In this document: positions 1 through 14,629 of the stretch, piece after piece | Numbering within the stretch: position 1 is the first letter of the stretch | How the letters are laid out: each line of letters begins with the position of its first letter | Assembly: GCF_009707385.1 (NCBI RefSeq) | Contig: NZ_CP046115.1 | Location: forward strand, 930,001 to 994,000 | Source: Klebsiella oxytoca | Lineage (GTDB): Bacteria > Pseudomonadota > Gammaproteobacteria > Enterobacterales > Enterobacteriaceae | Direction: 5' to 3' | Length of the DNA: 64,000 nucleotides | The notes under the pieces: model-generated | Told to the model about the DNA's origin: nothing | Databases searched by the model: none | What the model saw: the letters and a program-made list of their open reading frames with translations, nothing else | Made by a program: the position numbers and the translations under genes

Positions 1-1187
1 TGGATAAGCTGCCGGAAGCCGTTGAGCGTTATGTCGGTGGTCTTAATGACGACTGGCTGTTAACGGCGGATCTGATTATCGCCAGCCCGGGCATCGCGCT
101 GGCGCATCCTTCCCTGAGCGCTGCAGCAGATGCTGGCGTAGAAATTGTTGGCGATATTGAACTGTTCTGCCGCGAGGCGCAGGCGCCGATTATTGCCATC
201 ACCGGTTCAAACGGTAAGAGCACCGTCACTTCGCTGGTGGGTGAAATGGCGAAAACGGCGGGTCTGAACGTTGGCGTTGGGGGCAATATTGGCCTGCCGG
301 CGCTAATGCTGCTGGATCCTGAACGTGAACTCTATGTTCTGGAGCTTTCCAGTTTCCAGCTGGAAACGACTTCCAGCCTGCAGGCGGTAGCGGCGACGAT
401 CCTTAACGTCACCGAAGATCATATGGACCGGTATCCGCTGGGGCTGCAGCAGTATCGTGCCGCCAAACTGCGGATTTACGAGAATGCGCAGGCCTGCATT
501 GTTAATGCTGACGATGCGCTGACCATGCCGGTACGCGGCGCTGACGATCGCTGTATTAGCTTCGGCGTGGACGTTGGCGACTATCACCTGAACCGCCAGC
601 AGGGGGAAACCTGGCTGCGCGTCAAAGGCGAGAAGGTGCTCAACGTCAAAGAGATGAAGATTAGCGGCCAGCACAACTACAGTAACGCCCTGGCGGCGCT
701 GGCGCTGGCGGATGCCGCAGGCCTGCCGCGCGCCAGCAGCCTGAAAGCGCTGACCACATTTACCGGCCTGGCGCATCGTTTCCAGCAGGTGCTGGAGCAC
801 AACGGCGTGCGCTGGATCAACGATTCTAAAGCTACCAACGTCGGCAGCACTGAAGCCGCGCTCAATGGACTTCACCTGGATGGAACGCTGTATCTCCTGT
901 TGGGCGGCGATGGGAAATCGGCTGATTTTACCCCGCTCAGTCGCTACCTGACCGGCGATAACATTCGTCTGTACTGCTTTGGCCGCGATGGCGCCCAGCT
1001 GGCGGCGCTTCGTCCGGATAGCGCAGTGCAAACGGAAACCATGGAACAGGCGATGCGCCAGATAGCGCCACAGCTAAAAGCGGGCGATATGGTGCTGCTG
1101 TCTCCGGCGTGCGCCAGCCTCGATCAGTTTAAAAACTTTGAACAACGCGGCGATATCTTTGCTCGCCTGGCGAAGGAGTTAGGCTAA
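1..1187 (+). CDS. murD: UDP-N-acetylmuramoylalanine--D-glutamate ligase MurD (5' partial)
   Basis: Cytoplasmic Mur ligase that adds D-glutamate to UDP-MurNAc-L-Ala in peptidoglycan precursor synthesis. The window opens inside the gene: the frame reads from base 3 and gives about 394 codons of a family that is usually about 438, so roughly 44 N-terminal residues are missing. The ATP-binding loop GSNGKST lies near bases 202-222, followed by the central and C-terminal Mur ligase domains. The stop TAA (1185-1187) overlaps the first base of the ftsW start. First gene of the dcw block seen here. Confidence 0.97.
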   Translation, partial: DKLPEAVERYVGGLNDDWLLTADLIIASPGIALAHPSLSAAADAGVEIVGDIELFCREAQAPIIAITGSNGKSTVTSLVGEMAKTAGLNVGVGGNIGLPALMLLDPERELYVLELSSFQLETTSSLQAVAATILNVTEDHMDRYPLGLQQYRAAKLRIYENAQACIVNADDALTMPVRGADDRCISFGVDVGDYHLNRQQGETWLRVKGEKVLNVKEMKISGQHNYSNALAALALADAAGLPRASSLKALTTFTGLAHRFQQVLEHNGVRWINDSKATNVGSTEAALNGLHLDGTLYLLLGGDGKSADFTPLSRYLTGDNIRLYCFGRDGAQLAALRPDSAVQTETMEQAMRQIAPQLKAGDMVLLSPACASLDQFKNFEQRGDIFARLAKELG

Positions 1188-2446
1188 TGCGTTTATCACT
1201 CCCGCGCCTGAAAATGCCACGGCTGAGACTGCCGCGTCTGCCGGGAATGTTTATCTTCGCATGGCTGTTTGCCGCGCTGAAAGGCTGGGTGATGGGCTCG
1301 CGGCAAAAAGATACCGATAGCCTGGTGATGTATGACCGGATGCTGCTGTGGCTGACCTTTGGCCTGGCCGCTATCGGCTTCATTATGGTGACATCGGCAT
1401 CAATGCCGGTAGGACAGCGCCTGGCTAACGATCCGTTTCTGTTTGCCAAACGCGATGGCCTGTACATTCTGCTGGCGTTAGGGCTGGCAATGGTGACGCT
1501 GCGCCTGCCGATGGAGTTCTGGCAGCGCCATAGTACCGCAATGCTGATCGCTTCTATCGTCATGCTGTTGATTGTTCTGGTGGTCGGCAGCTCGGTCAAC
1601 GGGGCGTCGCGCTGGATTGCGCTGGGGCCGCTGCGTATTCAGCCTGCGGAGTTCACCAAGCTGTCGCTGTTCTGCTATATCGCCAATTACCTGGTACGTA
1701 AAGGCGATGAAGTACGTAATAACCTGCGTGGCTTCTTAAAGCCGATGGGCGTGATTTTCGTGCTGGCGATTTTGCTGCTGGCGCAGCCTGACCTCGGAAC
1801 GGTCGTGGTGCTGTTTGTTACGACTCTGGCCATGCTGTTTCTCGCGGGAGCCAAGCTGTGGCAGTTCATCGCGATAATTGGGATGGGGCTTTCGGCTGTC
1901 GTGCTGCTGATTCTTGCCGAACCGTATCGTATCCGCCGCGTAACCTCTTTCTGGAACCCATGGGAAGATCCTTTCGGTAGCGGCTACCAGCTGACTCAGT
2001 CGCTTATGGCCTTTGGCCGCGGAGAAATGTGGGGACAGGGTCTGGGTAATTCAGTCCAGAAGCTTGAATATTTGCCCGAGGCGCACACCGATTTCATCTT
2101 CGCCATTATCGGTGAAGAGCTCGGTTATATCGGTGTGGTACTCGCACTTTTAATGGTATTCTTCGTCGCTTTTCGCGCCATGTCCATCGGGCGTAAAGCG
2201 CTGGAGATTGACCATCGTTTTTCCGGATTTTTGGCCTGCGCTATTGGTATCTGGTTCAGCTTTCAGGCTCTGGTTAACGTCGGTGCGGCGGCGGGTATGC
2301 TGCCAACTAAAGGTCTGACGCTGCCGCTGATCAGCTACGGCGGCTCGAGCCTGCTGATTATGTCGACGGCTATCATGTTGCTGTTACGAATTGATTATGA
2401 AACGCGTCTGGAAAAAGCCCAGGCGTTTACACGGGGTGTTCGATGA
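1187..2446 (+). CDS. ftsW: Lipid II polymerase / SEDS division protein FtsW
   Basis: Integral membrane SEDS-family protein that polymerises septal peptidoglycan with FtsI (PBP3). It has 419 residues, against about 414 in E. coli. A basic, Arg/Pro-rich cytoplasmic N-terminus of about 45 residues precedes about ten hydrophobic segments. The family-typical stretch [19 protein letters not shown] and the C-terminal [10 protein letters not shown] motif are present. The start overlaps the murD stop by one base and the end overlaps murG as ATGA, so translation is probably coupled through the cluster. Confidence 0.97.
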   Translation: MRLSLPRLKMPRLRLPRLPGMFIFAWLFAALKGWVMGSRQKDTDSLVMYDRMLLWLTFGLAAIGFIMVTSASMPVGQRLANDPFLFAKRDGLYILLALGLAMVTLRLPMEFWQRHSTAMLIASIVMLLIVLVVGSSVNGASRWIALGPLRIQPAEFTKLSLFCYIANYLVRKGDEVRNNLRGFLKPMGVIFVLAILLLAQPDLGTVVVLFVTTLAMLFLAGAKLWQFIAIIGMGLSAVVLLILAEPYRIRRVTSFWNPWEDPFGSGYQLTQSLMAFGRGEMWGQGLGNSVQKLEYLPEAHTDFIFAIIGEELGYIGVVLALLMVFFVAFRAMSIGRKALEIDHRFSGFLACAIGIWFSFQALVNVGAAAGMLPTKGLTLPLISYGGSSLLIMSTAIMLLLRIDYETRLEKAQAFTRGVR

Positions 2447-3513
2447 GCGGTCAGGAAAAGCGGTTAATGGTGATGGCGGGCGGTACCGGCGGACACGTGT
2501 TCCCGGGGCTGGCGGTTGCGCACCATTTAATGGACCAGGGCTGGCAGGTTCGCTGGCTGGGCACCGCGGATCGAATGGAAGCGGATTTAGTGCCTAAGAA
2601 CGGCATTGATATTGATTTTATTCAAATTTCCGGCCTGCGTGGTAAAGGCCTCAAAGCACAACTGCTGGCACCGGTGCGGATTTTCAACGCCTGGCGCCAG
2701 GCGCGGGCGATTATGCAACGTTTTCAGCCGGACGTGGTGCTGGGCATGGGCGGATATGTTTCCGGGCCTGGCGGTCTGGCCGCGTGGTCGCTTGGCATCC
2801 CGGTCGTCCTGCATGAACAGAACGGTATTGCTGGTCTGACGAATAAATGGCTGGCGAAAATTGCCAAAAAGGTAATGCAGGCGTTTCCTGGGGCTTTCCC
2901 GCATGCTGATGTTGTGGGCAACCCGGTACGGAATGACGTTCTGGCGCTGCCGCTGCCGCAGCAGCGCTTAGCCGGACGTAAGGGACCAATTCGCATTTTG
3001 GTTGTCGGCGGTTCGCAGGGCGCGCGCGTGCTCAATCAGACTATGCCGCAGGTGGCGGCAAAGCTGGGCTCGGCTGTCACTATCTGGCATCAGAGCGGGA
3101 AAGGTGGGCAGGAAAGCGTCCAGCAGGCCTATACCGATGCCGGGCAGCCGCAGCATAGAGTCACTGAGTTTATTGACGACATGGCGGCGGCTTATGCCTG
3201 GGCCGATGTTGTCGTGTGTCGTTCCGGGGCGCTGACGGTGAGCGAAATCGCCGCCGCTGGTTTACCGGCGCTGTTTGTGCCTTTTCAGCACAAAGATCGT
3301 CAGCAGTACTGGAATGCCCTGCCGTTAGAGAAGGCGGGAGCAGCGAAGATCCTCGAACAGCCGCAGTTTACCGTGGATGCCGTCGCGCAAACCCTGGCGG
3401 GTTGGGATCGCGAAACGCTGCTGGATATGGCGGAGCGAGCGCGCAGAGCCTCGATTCCGGATGCTACCGAACGAGTAGCAGAAGAAGTGAGCGCCGCAGC
3501 ACTGGCGCGTTAA
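2443..3513 (+). CDS. murG: UDP-GlcNAc:lipid I transferase MurG
   Basis: GT28 glycosyltransferase on the inner face of the cytoplasmic membrane that converts lipid I to lipid II. It has 356 residues, the normal length. The N-terminal glycine-rich motif [12 protein letters not shown] and the second-domain motif VVGGSQGA are both visible, as is the nucleotide-sugar binding stretch around [10 protein letters not shown]. The start overlaps the ftsW stop by four bases (ATGA). A 47-base gap separates it from murC. Confidence 0.97.
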   Translation: MSGQEKRLMVMAGGTGGHVFPGLAVAHHLMDQGWQVRWLGTADRMEADLVPKNGIDIDFIQISGLRGKGLKAQLLAPVRIFNAWRQARAIMQRFQPDVVLGMGGYVSGPGGLAAWSLGIPVVLHEQNGIAGLTNKWLAKIAKKVMQAFPGAFPHADVVGNPVRNDVLALPLPQQRLAGRKGPIRILVVGGSQGARVLNQTMPQVAAKLGSAVTIWHQSGKGGQESVQQAYTDAGQPQHRVTEFIDDMAAAYAWADVVVCRSGALTVSEIAAAGLPALFVPFQHKDRQQYWNALPLEKAGAAKILEQPQFTVDAVAQTLAGWDRETLLDMAERARRASIPDATERVAEEVSAAALAR

Positions 3514-3560
3514 TCGCGGTGATTATCACCGTCCGAATAAAGAAGTTGATGGCGTAAAGA

Positions 3561-5036
3561 ATGAATACACAAGATCTGGCAAAACTGCGTTCCATAGTGC
3601 CCGAGATGCGTCGCGTCCGGCACATTCACTTTGTTGGCATTGGCGGTGCCGGCATGGGCGGTATTGCCGAAGTTCTGGCCAACGAAGGTTATCAGATTAG
3701 CGGCTCCGACCTGGCGCCGAATCCGGTGACCCAGCAGTTGACCCAGCTTGGCGCCACTATTTATTTCAACCATCGCCCTGAGAACGTGCGTGATGCGAGC
3801 GTTGTGGTGGTGTCCAGCGCAATTTCCGCGGAGAACCCGGAAATTGTTGCCGCTCATGAAGCGCGTATCCCGGTTATTCGACGCGCCGAGATGCTGGCGG
3901 AACTGATGCGTTTTCGCCACGGCATCGCCATCGCCGGTACGCACGGTAAAACGACGACCACGGCGATGGTATCGAGCATTTATGCTGAGGCTGGACTTGA
4001 TCCTACCTTCGTTAACGGCGGTCTGGTGAAAGCTGCGGGCGTGCACGCCCGCCTCGGTCACAGCCGTTACCTGATTGCCGAAGCGGATGAAAGCGACGCT
4101 TCTTTCCTGCATCTGCAGCCGATGGTCGCTATCGTAACTAATATCGAAGCCGATCATATGGATACCTATCATGGCGACTTCGAAAACCTGAAGCAGACGT
4201 TTATTAATTTCCTGCACAACCTGCCCTTCTACGGGCGAGCGGTAATGTGCGTAGACGATCCGGTTATTCGCGAGCTGCTGCCGCGCGTTGGCCGCCAGAT
4301 AACGACCTACGGGTTTAGCGACGACGCCGACGTTCGCGTTGAAGATTATCGCCAGGTCGGCGCTCAGGGCCATTTCCGCCTGGTTCGTCAGGATAAAGAT
4401 GTCATTCAGGTGACGCTAAACGCGCCCGGCCGCCACAACGCGCTGAACGCGGCGGCGGCGGTGGCCGTTGCGACGGAAGAAGGCATTGCCGATGAAGCTA
4501 TCCTGCGTGCGCTGGAAAGCTTCCAGGGCACCGGGCGTCGTTTTGATTTCCTTGGTGAATACCCGTTGGCTGAAGTGAACGGTAAAGAGGGGACCGCGAT
4601 GCTGATTGATGACTACGGTCATCATCCGACGGAAGTGGATGCCACTATCAAAGCCGCGCGGGCGGGCTGGCCGGATAAAAATCTGGTTATGCTGTTTCAG
4701 CCACACCGTTTTACGCGTACGCGCGATCTGTACGATGATTTCGCCAACGTTCTGACCCAGGTTGACGCACTGCTGATGCTGGATGTTTACTCCGCTGGTG
4801 AAGCTGCCATACCGGGCGCCGATAGCCGCTCGCTGTGTCGGACGATTCGCGGGCGCGGCAAAGTTGACCCGATCCTGGTTTCTGATCCCGCGCAGGCGGC
4901 GGACATGCTGGCGTCGGTATTGACCGGCAACGATCTGATTCTGGTTCAGGGGGCTGGAAATATCGGTAAAATTGCCCGTCACCTGGCTGAAATCAAATTG
5001 CAACCGCAAAATACGCAGGAGGAGCGCCATGGCTGA
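3561..5036 (+). CDS. murC: UDP-N-acetylmuramate--L-alanine ligase MurC
   Basis: First Mur ligase of the pathway, adding L-Ala to UDP-MurNAc in the cytoplasm. It has 491 residues, as in E. coli. An N-terminal Rossmann motif (GIGGAGMGG, about 27-35) is followed by the ATP loop GTHGKT at residues 126-131 and the C-terminal ligase domain with DDYGHHP. The last eight bases overlap ddlB, consistent with translational coupling. Confidence 0.97.
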   Translation: MNTQDLAKLRSIVPEMRRVRHIHFVGIGGAGMGGIAEVLANEGYQISGSDLAPNPVTQQLTQLGATIYFNHRPENVRDASVVVVSSAISAENPEIVAAHEARIPVIRRAEMLAELMRFRHGIAIAGTHGKTTTTAMVSSIYAEAGLDPTFVNGGLVKAAGVHARLGHSRYLIAEADESDASFLHLQPMVAIVTNIEADHMDTYHGDFENLKQTFINFLHNLPFYGRAVMCVDDPVIRELLPRVGRQITTYGFSDDADVRVEDYRQVGAQGHFRLVRQDKDVIQVTLNAPGRHNALNAAAAVAVATEEGIADEAILRALESFQGTGRRFDFLGEYPLAEVNGKEGTAMLIDDYGHHPTEVDATIKAARAGWPDKNLVMLFQPHRFTRTRDLYDDFANVLTQVDALLMLDVYSAGEAAIPGADSRSLCRTIRGRGKVDPILVSDPAQAADMLASVLTGNDLILVQGAGNIGKIARHLAEIKLQPQNTQEERHG

Positions 5037-5949
5037 TAAAATCGCGGTCCTCTTAGGCGGAACTTCCGCTGAACGTGAAGTCTCTCTCAATTCAGGTTCG
5101 GCGGTGCTTGCCGGTCTGCGTGAAGCCGGCATAGATGCACAGCCTGTCGACCCGCGCGATACCGATATTACCCAATTGAAAAATATGGGTTTTCAGAAAG
5201 CGTTTATTGCGTTGCACGGACGCGGCGGCGAAGATGGTACCCTGCAAGGGCTGCTGGAGCTGATCCAACTACCTTATACCGGCAGCGGCGTAATGGCCTC
5301 GGCTATTTCAATGGATAAGCTGCGGAGCAAATTGCTGTGGCAGGGCGCGGGGTTACCCGTTGCGCCGTGGGTGGCGTTAACCCGCAAACAGTTTAACGCC
5401 GGGCTTACGACTGAAGTCCAACAGCAGATTTCGCTTCTCGGTCTGCCGCTGGTGGTTAAACCCAGCCGCGAAGGCTCAAGCGTCGGCATGTCGATCGTCA
5501 GCGAAAGTTGTGCATTACAAAATGCGCTGGCGCTGGCTTTTCAGCATGATGACGAAGTTTTGCTGGAAAAATGGCTCAGTGGGCCGGAATTTACCGTTGC
5601 TATCGTTGGAGAAGAAATTTTACCGTCAATACGTATCCAGGCGGCTGGAACCTTCTATGATTATGAAGCAAAGTATCTCTCTGATGAAACGCAATATTTC
5701 TGCCCAGGTTTTGAAGATCCCGCGCGCGAGTCAGAAATCCAGGCTTTGGTACAAAAAGCCTGGGAGAGTCTTGGCTGTGATGGGTGGGGACGAATTGATG
5801 TCATGCTGGACAGCGATGGCCAGTTTTATTTGCTGGAAGCAAACACATCTCCTGGCATGACCAGCCATAGCCTGGTGCCCATGGCGGCGCGTCAGGCCGG
5901 GATGAGCTTCTCACAGCTTGTTGTACGAATTCTGGACCTGGCGGGGTGA
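5029..5949 (+). CDS. ddlB: D-alanine--D-alanine ligase B
   Basis: Cytoplasmic ATP-grasp enzyme joining two D-alanines for the peptidoglycan stem peptide. The chosen ATG at 5029 gives 306 residues, the E. coli length. It sits about 5 bases after the strong Shine-Dalgarno AGGAGG and 8 bases inside murC; the frame is open further upstream, but nothing supports a longer start. The ATP-grasp residues [12 protein letters not shown] and the C-terminal [10 protein letters not shown] metal and substrate loop are intact. Confidence 0.97.
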   Translation: MADKIAVLLGGTSAEREVSLNSGSAVLAGLREAGIDAQPVDPRDTDITQLKNMGFQKAFIALHGRGGEDGTLQGLLELIQLPYTGSGVMASAISMDKLRSKLLWQGAGLPVAPWVALTRKQFNAGLTTEVQQQISLLGLPLVVKPSREGSSVGMSIVSESCALQNALALAFQHDDEVLLEKWLSGPEFTVAIVGEEILPSIRIQAAGTFYDYEAKYLSDETQYFCPGFEDPARESEIQALVQKAWESLGCDGWGRIDVMLDSDGQFYLLEANTSPGMTSHSLVPMAARQAGMSFSQLVVRILDLAG

Positions 5950-5950
5950 T

Positions 5951-6784
5951 ATGTCGCAGGCTGCGCTGAATACGCGGAACCACGAAGAGGAAGAAGAATC
6001 TTCTTCGCGTCGAAGTAATGGCTCTCGTCTGGCAGGAATTTTCTTCCTGCTGGCGGTGCTCTGTACCGTGCTGGTCAGCGGATGGATGGTTCTGGGCTGG
6101 ATGGAAGATGCACAGCGTTTACCGCTGTCAAAGATGGTCGTCACCGGTGAGCGGCACTACACGCGCAACGATGATATCCGTCAGGCGATACTGGCATTAG
6201 GATCACCAGGCACCTTCATGACTCAGGACGTTAATATTATTCAAAGCCAGATTGAACGTCTGCCGTGGATTAAGCAGGCGAGCGTCAGAAAGCAGTGGCC
6301 GGACGAATTGAAGATTCATCTGGTTGAATATGTGCCGATTGCGCGCTGGAATGATCAGCATATGGTCGACATGGAAGGAAATTCTTTCAGCGTGCCGTCA
6401 GATCGCACCAGTAAACAGAATTTACCAATGTTATACGGTCCGGAAGGCAGTGAGAATGAAGTTCTCCAGGGATACCGCGACATGGGTCAGGTGCTGGCCA
6501 GGGATAAATTCACGTTGAAAGTGGCGGCCATGACCGCGCGTCGCTCCTGGCAGTTGACGCTTAATAACGATATTAAGCTCAACCTTGGCCGGGGTGACAC
6601 CATGAAACGGCTTCAGCGCTTTATGGAACTTTATCCGGTTCTTCAGCAGCAGGCGCAGACCGACGGCAAACGGATAAGCTACGTTGATTTGCGTTATGAC
6701 TCGGGAGCGGCAGTCGGTTGGGTACCGGTTCCCGTAGAGGATACTAATCAACAACAGAATCAGGCACAGGCAGAACAACAATGA
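5951..6784 (+). CDS. ftsQ: Cell division protein FtsQ
   Basis: Bitopic inner-membrane divisome protein that forms a complex with FtsB and FtsL. The ATG at 5951 follows the ddlB stop by one base and gives 277 residues, one more than E. coli as remembered. A charged cytoplasmic tail with an [10 protein letters not shown] patch precedes one transmembrane helix (about 28-50). The periplasmic POTRA domain starts near [15 protein letters not shown], followed by the beta domain. The Gln-rich C-terminus overlaps ftsA as ATGA. Confidence 0.97.
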   Translation: MSQAALNTRNHEEEEESSSRRSNGSRLAGIFFLLAVLCTVLVSGWMVLGWMEDAQRLPLSKMVVTGERHYTRNDDIRQAILALGSPGTFMTQDVNIIQSQIERLPWIKQASVRKQWPDELKIHLVEYVPIARWNDQHMVDMEGNSFSVPSDRTSKQNLPMLYGPEGSENEVLQGYRDMGQVLARDKFTLKVAAMTARRSWQLTLNNDIKLNLGRGDTMKRLQRFMELYPVLQQQAQTDGKRISYVDLRYDSGAAVGWVPVPVEDTNQQQNQAQAEQQ

Positions 6785-8037
6785 TCAAGGCGACGGACAG
6801 AAAACTGGTAGTTGGACTGGAGATCGGCACCGCTAAGGTTGCCGCTTTAGTAGGGGAAGTTCTGCCCGACGGTATGATTAATATCATTGGCGTGGGCAGT
6901 TGCCCATCGCGTGGTATGGATAAAGGCGGAGTGAACGACCTGGAATCCGTGGTGAAATGCGTCCAGCGCGCCATTGACCAGGCCGAACTGATGGCTGACT
7001 GCCAGATTTCATCAGTTTATCTGGCGCTTTCGGGTAAACATATCAGCTGTCAAAATGAAATTGGCATGGTGCCGATTTCAGAAGAAGAAGTGACGCAGGA
7101 TGATGTAGAAAACGTGGTTCATACCGCGAAATCGGTTCGCGTGCGCGACGAACATCGCGTACTGCACGTTATCCCGCAAGAGTACGCCATTGACTACCAG
7201 GAAGGGATTAAAAACCCTGTGGGTCTGTCTGGCGTCCGCATGCAGGCGAAAGTGCATTTAATTACCTGCCATAACGATATGGCGAAAAATATTGTCAAAG
7301 CGGTGGAGCGTTGCGGTCTTAAAGTCGACCAGCTCATTTTCGCCGGTTTAGCCGCCAGCTATTCCGTATTAACTGAAGACGAACGTGAACTGGGCGTCTG
7401 CGTTGTGGATATCGGCGGTGGTACAATGGATATTGCGGTATATACCGGCGGGGCGCTGCGTCATACCAAAGTGATCCCGTATGCGGGCAATGTGGTGACC
7501 AGCGATATCGCATACGCTTTCGGTACACCGCCAAGCGACGCGGAAGCCATAAAAGTGCGTCACGGCTGTGCGCTGGGCTCCATCGTTGGTAAAGACGAAA
7601 ACGTCGAAGTCCCGAGCGTGGGCGGTCGTCCGCCCCGCAGCCTGCAGCGTCAGACGCTGGCAGAGGTTATTGAGCCGCGTTATACCGAATTGCTCAATCT
7701 CGTTAATGAAGAGATCCTGCAACTGCAGGAGCAGCTCCGCCAGCAAGGTGTGAAGCACCATCTTGCGGCAGGGATTGTATTAACCGGCGGCGCGGCGCAA
7801 ATTGAAGGGCTTGCCGCCTGTGCGCAACGCGTATTTCATACGCAGGTGAGGATTGGCGCGCCGTTGAACATTACCGGATTAACGGATTATGCCCAGGAGC
7901 CGTATTACTCGACGGCGGTTGGGCTGCTGCACTACGGGAAGGAATCTCATCTCAGTGGTGAAGCAGAAGTGGAAAAACGCGTAACGGTCGGGTCGTGGAT
8001 CAAACGACTCAACAGTTGGTTGCGAAAAGAGTTTTAA
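6781..8037 (+). CDS. ftsA: Cell division protein FtsA
   Basis: Actin-like ATPase that tethers FtsZ to the membrane and recruits later divisome proteins. It has 418 residues. Phosphate-binding segments GLEIGTAK (near residue 13) and DIGGGTMD are visible, and the C-terminal amphipathic membrane-targeting helix ([14 protein letters not shown]) is intact. It is coupled to ftsQ through a four-base overlap. In E. coli the main ftsZ promoters lie in and just upstream of ftsA, so the unusual spacer that follows this gene sits in a sensitive place. Confidence 0.97.
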   Translation: MIKATDRKLVVGLEIGTAKVAALVGEVLPDGMINIIGVGSCPSRGMDKGGVNDLESVVKCVQRAIDQAELMADCQISSVYLALSGKHISCQNEIGMVPISEEEVTQDDVENVVHTAKSVRVRDEHRVLHVIPQEYAIDYQEGIKNPVGLSGVRMQAKVHLITCHNDMAKNIVKAVERCGLKVDQLIFAGLAASYSVLTEDERELGVCVVDIGGGTMDIAVYTGGALRHTKVIPYAGNVVTSDIAYAFGTPPSDAEAIKVRHGCALGSIVGKDENVEVPSVGGRPPRSLQRQTLAEVIEPRYTELLNLVNEEILQLQEQLRQQGVKHHLAAGIVLTGGAAQIEGLAACAQRVFHTQVRIGAPLNITGLTDYAQEPYYSTAVGLLHYGKESHLSGEAEVEKRVTVGSWIKRLNSWLRKEF

Positions 8038-8045
8038 TTTTTTAA

Positions 8046-8070
8046 GAGAACGCAGAAAATTAGCGTTCTC
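8046..8070 (+). other. Short hairpin after ftsA
   Basis: A perfect eight-base inverted repeat, GAGAACGC (8046-8053) and GCGTTCTC (8063-8070), with a nine-base A/T-rich loop just after the ftsA stop. There is no following T run, so it is more likely an RNA structure or processing site than a terminator; ftsZ must be read through it. Confidence 0.55.
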
Positions 8071-8085
8071 AGGCGACAGGCACAT

Positions 8086-8206
8086 ACACAGAATCCTTCG
8101 GGTTGCATCGCGGCGGCAACTGAGTGAATTACCCTGAGCTTACTCAAGTAAGTGAGGGGAGTGAACGAAGACAGCCAACAAAGAGGCGGCTTGAAGGATG
8201 AAGTGT
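8086..8206 (+). repeat. ERIC (IRU) element between ftsA and ftsZ
   Basis: A 121-base imperfect palindrome. The ends pair (ACAC-AGA-ATCCTTC at 8086-8099 with GAAGGAT-GAA-GTGT at 8193-8206). The centre carries the ERIC hallmark GAGCTTACTCAAGTAAGTGA, and the left arm has TTGCATCGCGGCGGCAA. This matches the remembered consensus of enterobacterial repetitive intergenic consensus elements, usually 126-127 bases. It fills most of the 188-base ftsA-ftsZ spacer and would be transcribed as a long hairpin in the ftsZ leader. Confidence 0.9.
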
Positions 8207-8225
8207 AAAAACGGAGAGAGAAATT

Positions 8226-9377
8226 ATGTTTGAACCTATGGAACTGACCAACGACGCGGTGATTAAAGTCATCGGCGTCGGTGGCGGCGGCGGTAACGCC
8301 GTTGAACACATGGTGCGCGAGCGCATTGAGGGTGTTGAATTTTTTGCGGTGAACACCGATGCGCAGGCGCTGCGCAAAACGGCTGTTGGCCAGACTATCC
8401 AGATTGGTAGCGGTATTACCAAGGGGCTGGGTGCTGGCGCTAACCCGGAAGTCGGCCGTAACGCGGCGGATGAAGACCGTGAAGCACTGCGTGCCGCCCT
8501 TGATGGCGCCGATATGGTGTTTATCGCAGCAGGCATGGGCGGCGGTACCGGAACCGGTGCTGCGCCAGTGGTTGCAGAAGTCGCAAAAGATTTAGGTATC
8601 CTGACGGTTGCCGTCGTTACCAAGCCTTTCAATTTTGAAGGCAAGAAGCGTATGGCATTCGCTGAGCAGGGTATCACCGAGCTGTCCAAGCATGTGGACT
8701 CGCTGATCACTATCCCGAATGACAAACTGCTGAAAGTTCTGGGCCGCGGTATTTCGCTGCTTGACGCTTTTGGCGCAGCAAACGACGTGCTAAAAGGCGC
8801 GGTGCAGGGTATCGCTGAACTGATTACTCGTCCTGGCCTGATGAACGTCGACTTTGCGGATGTGCGTACCGTCATGTCTGAAATGGGCTATGCGATGATG
8901 GGCTCCGGCGTGGCGAGCGGTGAAGACCGTGCGGAAGAAGCTGCTGAAATGGCGATCTCTTCTCCGCTGCTGGAAGATATCGATCTGTCCGGCGCGCGCG
9001 GCGTACTGGTCAACATTACTGCAGGCTTCGATCTGCGTCTCGATGAGTTCGAAACCGTAGGTAATACTATCCGCGCATTTGCTTCGGATAACGCGACCGT
9101 GGTTATCGGTACTTCTCTGGATCCGGATATGAACGACGAGCTGCGCGTAACCGTTGTTGCCACCGGTATCGGTATGGACAAACGTCCGGAAATTACCCTG
9201 GTCACTAACAAACAGGTTCAGCAACCGGTAATGGATCGTTACCAGCAGCACGGTATGTCTCCATTAACTCAAGAGCAGAAGCCGGCCGCGAAAGTGGTCA
9301 ACGACAATACGCCGCAAGCAGCGAAAGAGCCGGATTATCTGGACATTCCTGCCTTCCTGCGTAAGCAAGCCGATTAA
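8226..9377 (+). CDS. ftsZ: Cell division GTPase FtsZ
   Basis: Tubulin-like GTPase forming the Z ring in the cytoplasm. It has 383 residues. The tubulin signature GGGTGTG is at residues 105-111, and the conserved C-terminal peptide DIPAFLRKQ, which binds FtsA, ZipA and ZapD, is at the end after a variable linker. The ATG at 8226 follows GGAGAGAGAAATT. zapD, whose product bundles FtsZ, lies about 5 kb downstream on the other strand. Confidence 0.98.
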   Translation: MFEPMELTNDAVIKVIGVGGGGGNAVEHMVRERIEGVEFFAVNTDAQALRKTAVGQTIQIGSGITKGLGAGANPEVGRNAADEDREALRAALDGADMVFIAAGMGGGTGTGAAPVVAEVAKDLGILTVAVVTKPFNFEGKKRMAFAEQGITELSKHVDSLITIPNDKLLKVLGRGISLLDAFGAANDVLKGAVQGIAELITRPGLMNVDFADVRTVMSEMGYAMMGSGVASGEDRAEEAAEMAISSPLLEDIDLSGARGVLVNITAGFDLRLDEFETVGNTIRAFASDNATVVIGTSLDPDMNDELRVTVVATGIGMDKRPEITLVTNKQVQQPVMDRYQQHGMSPLTQEQKPAAKVVNDNTPQAAKEPDYLDIPAFLRKQAD

Positions 9378-9456
9378 GAATTGGCTGGAAGTTGGGCATC
9401 TGCGCTCTTTGTGCTAAACTGGCCTGCCGAATGTATAGTACACTTCGGTTGGATAG

Positions 9457-10395
<939 letters not shown>

Positions 10396-10415
10396 GTCAG
10401 ACCAGACAGTAAATT

Positions 10416-10468
10416 CGACTGGTAACCTGGTACTCTCTCCGGCCAGGGAACCAGTCGTTTTCTTTTTT
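10416..10468 (+). terminator. Terminator after lpxC
   Basis: Stem CGACTGGT (10416-10423) pairs with ACCAGTCG (10450-10457), with an inner CCTGG/CCAGG pairing, followed by a T-rich run TTTTCTTTTTT. It separates the dcw/lpxC transcript from secM-secA. Confidence 0.85.
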
Positions 10469-10642
10469 CACTTCCGCATCATGCTGCTTTTATTTTTCAT
10501 CTTCATTTATTGCGCGTTCGTTCCTTTTTTAAACGTTTTTAACCTGCGTAAGCCTTCATTCCTGCTGCCGCGGCGACGTATTAATGTTAGTATTTGGACG
10601 CAAAATATTTCTCAGGGTTGCTATCAACAAAAGGTAACGTAA

Positions 10643-11152
10643 GTGAGTGGATTGCTGACGCGCTGGCGACAGTTTGGCAGACGGTATTTTTGGCCGCATC
10701 TCCTGTTGGGGATGGTCGCGGCTAGCCTCGGCCTGCCCGCGCTTAGCAACGGTCATGAACATGAGGCCGCATCGCCTGCAAAGACGTCATCCAGCAACCA
10801 TAATCCTGCTAAAGTTAATTTTTCGCAGCTCGCGCTGCTGGAATCCTCCAGTCGTCGGCCAAATTTTACCGTTGATTACTGGCACCAGCACGCCATTCGT
10901 ACCGTTATTCGCCACCTGTCCTTTGCGATGGCGCCGCAGGCGCTGCCGGTAGCGGAAGAGTCTTCACCGCTCCAGGCGCAGCACCTGGCTCTCCTCGACA
11001 CGCTTAGCGCGCTCTTAACGCAGGAGAGTAAACCGCTAACCATTGTTCACCTGGCGGCATACAACCCCACCTTTCCCGATAGTGCGTTTCGCATCTGTAC
11101 CTGGATTAGCCAGGTAACGGGCATACGCGCCGGGCCTCAACGCCTCAGCTAA
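10643..11152 (+). CDS. secM: SecM secretion monitor with ribosome arrest peptide
   Basis: Regulatory exported peptide whose stalled translation opens the secA ribosome-binding site when secretion is slow. It uses a GTG start at 10643 and has 169 residues. The N-terminal signal region is close to E. coli. The middle is diverged, but the arrest motif FxxxxWIxxxxGIRAGP is complete, with F149, W154-I155 and G160 to P165. The last residues are QRLS. The residues inside the motif spacers differ from E. coli (RICT, SQVT), as this motif tolerates. It is followed by a 62-base spacer to secA. Confidence 0.95.
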   Translation: MSGLLTRWRQFGRRYFWPHLLLGMVAASLGLPALSNGHEHEAASPAKTSSSNHNPAKVNFSQLALLESSSRRPNFTVDYWHQHAIRTVIRHLSFAMAPQALPVAEESSPLQAQHLALLDTLSALLTQESKPLTIVHLAAYNPTFPDSAFRICTWISQVTGIRAGPQRLS

Positions 11153-11214
11153 ACCAGAAACGGAATATTCTATTTTTTTGTGACTCCGCATCGCGGGGCG
11201 TTTGAGATTTTATT

Positions 11215-13920
<2,706 letters not shown>

Positions 13921-13942
13921 GCTCTGGAACGTTGAACACAAG

Positions 13943-13966
13943 GGCGCAGATATCTGCGCCTTTTTT
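13943..13966 (+). terminator. Terminator-like palindrome between secA and mutT
   Basis: A perfect nine-base stem GGCGCAGAT/ATCTGCGCC (13943-13960) followed by six T. It lies 14 bases upstream of the mutT start, so readthrough must supply part of the mutT message or a promoter lies inside secA. Confidence 0.85.
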
Positions 13967-13980
13967 ATGGAAGAAGCATA

Positions 13981-14373
13981 ATGAAAAAGCTCCAAATTTC
14001 GGTGGGCATTATCCGTAATGCGCAGGGCGAAATTTTCATCACCCAGCGCTCAGCCGACGCGCATATGGCAAATAAGCTTGAATTTCCAGGCGGAAAAATT
14101 GAAGAGGGTGAGTCATCCGAGCAGGCATTAGTGCGCGAATTGCAGGAGGAGGTCGGCATTACGGTAAAGGCTTCCAGCCTGTTTGATAAGCTGGAGTACC
14201 AGTTTCCCGACCGCCATATCACCCTCTGGTTCTGGCTGGTGGAAAGCTGGGATGGCGAGCCGTGGGGAAAAGAGGGGCAGCCAGGCCGCTGGATTGCACA
14301 GAGAGCGCTAGTTGCGGAAGATTTTCCCCCGGCAAATGAGCCCGTGATTACAAAATTAGCGCGGGGCCAATAG
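13981..14373 (+). CDS. mutT: 8-oxo-dGTP diphosphatase MutT
   Basis: Nudix hydrolase that removes oxidised GTP and dGTP from the nucleotide pool and so prevents A:T to C:G transversions. It has 130 residues, one more than E. coli. The complete Nudix box starts at G38 (GGKIEEGES...) and ends with REL-QEEVGI near residue 60. It is the last gene on the + strand before a convergent block. Confidence 0.96.
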   Translation: MKKLQISVGIIRNAQGEIFITQRSADAHMANKLEFPGGKIEEGESSEQALVRELQEEVGITVKASSLFDKLEYQFPDRHITLWFWLVESWDGEPWGKEGQPGRWIAQRALVAEDFPPANEPVITKLARGQ

Positions 14374-14423
14374 GCCGGACCGGGCAAAGCCACCATCCGG
14401 CAAAAATGCTGGGGCTTGCCCGA
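14374..14423. terminator. Inverted repeats between convergent mutT and yacG
   Basis: GCCGGA (14374-14379) pairs with TCCGGC (14396-14401), followed by AAAAAT. A second, competing pairing joins GGGCAAAGCC (14382-14391) with the GGCTTGCCC that follows. It probably acts as a terminator for both strands; the layout is REP-like, but I do not see a full REP consensus. Confidence 0.5.
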
Positions 14424-14425
14424 TT

Positions 14426-14620
14426 TTACTCTTTCTCTTCGCTCCAGCCATCGCTATCAGACAGATCGCTGCTGCTCGGGATGCGCTTCTCTTCTGCCGC
14501 CCATTCGCCTAAATCAATAAGCTGACAGCGCTTGGAGCAGAACGGGCGATACGGACTCTGTTCATTCCAGACCACGATTTTGCCGCAGGTTGGGCAATTG
14601 ACGGTTATCTCTTCTGACAT
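14426..14620 (-). CDS. yacG: DNA gyrase inhibitor / zinc-binding protein YacG
   Basis: Small zinc protein; the E. coli homologue binds GyrB and inhibits gyrase. It has 64 residues. The four zinc ligands C9, C12, C28 and C32 are all present (CPTC and CSKRC), followed by an acidic, flexible tail. It is encoded downstream of zapD and coaE on the same strand with a nine-base gap. Confidence 0.95.
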   Translation of the reverse strand: MSEEITVNCPTCGKIVVWNEQSPYRPFCSKRCQLIDLGEWAAEEKRIPSSSDLSDSDGWSEEKE

Positions 14621-14629
14621 ATTTGTTCC

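Noticed and set aside
14374..14423. A REP/BIME element between mutT and yacG
   Set aside because: The inverted repeats are suggestive, but the full REP consensus is not present; kept only as a terminator-like structure.
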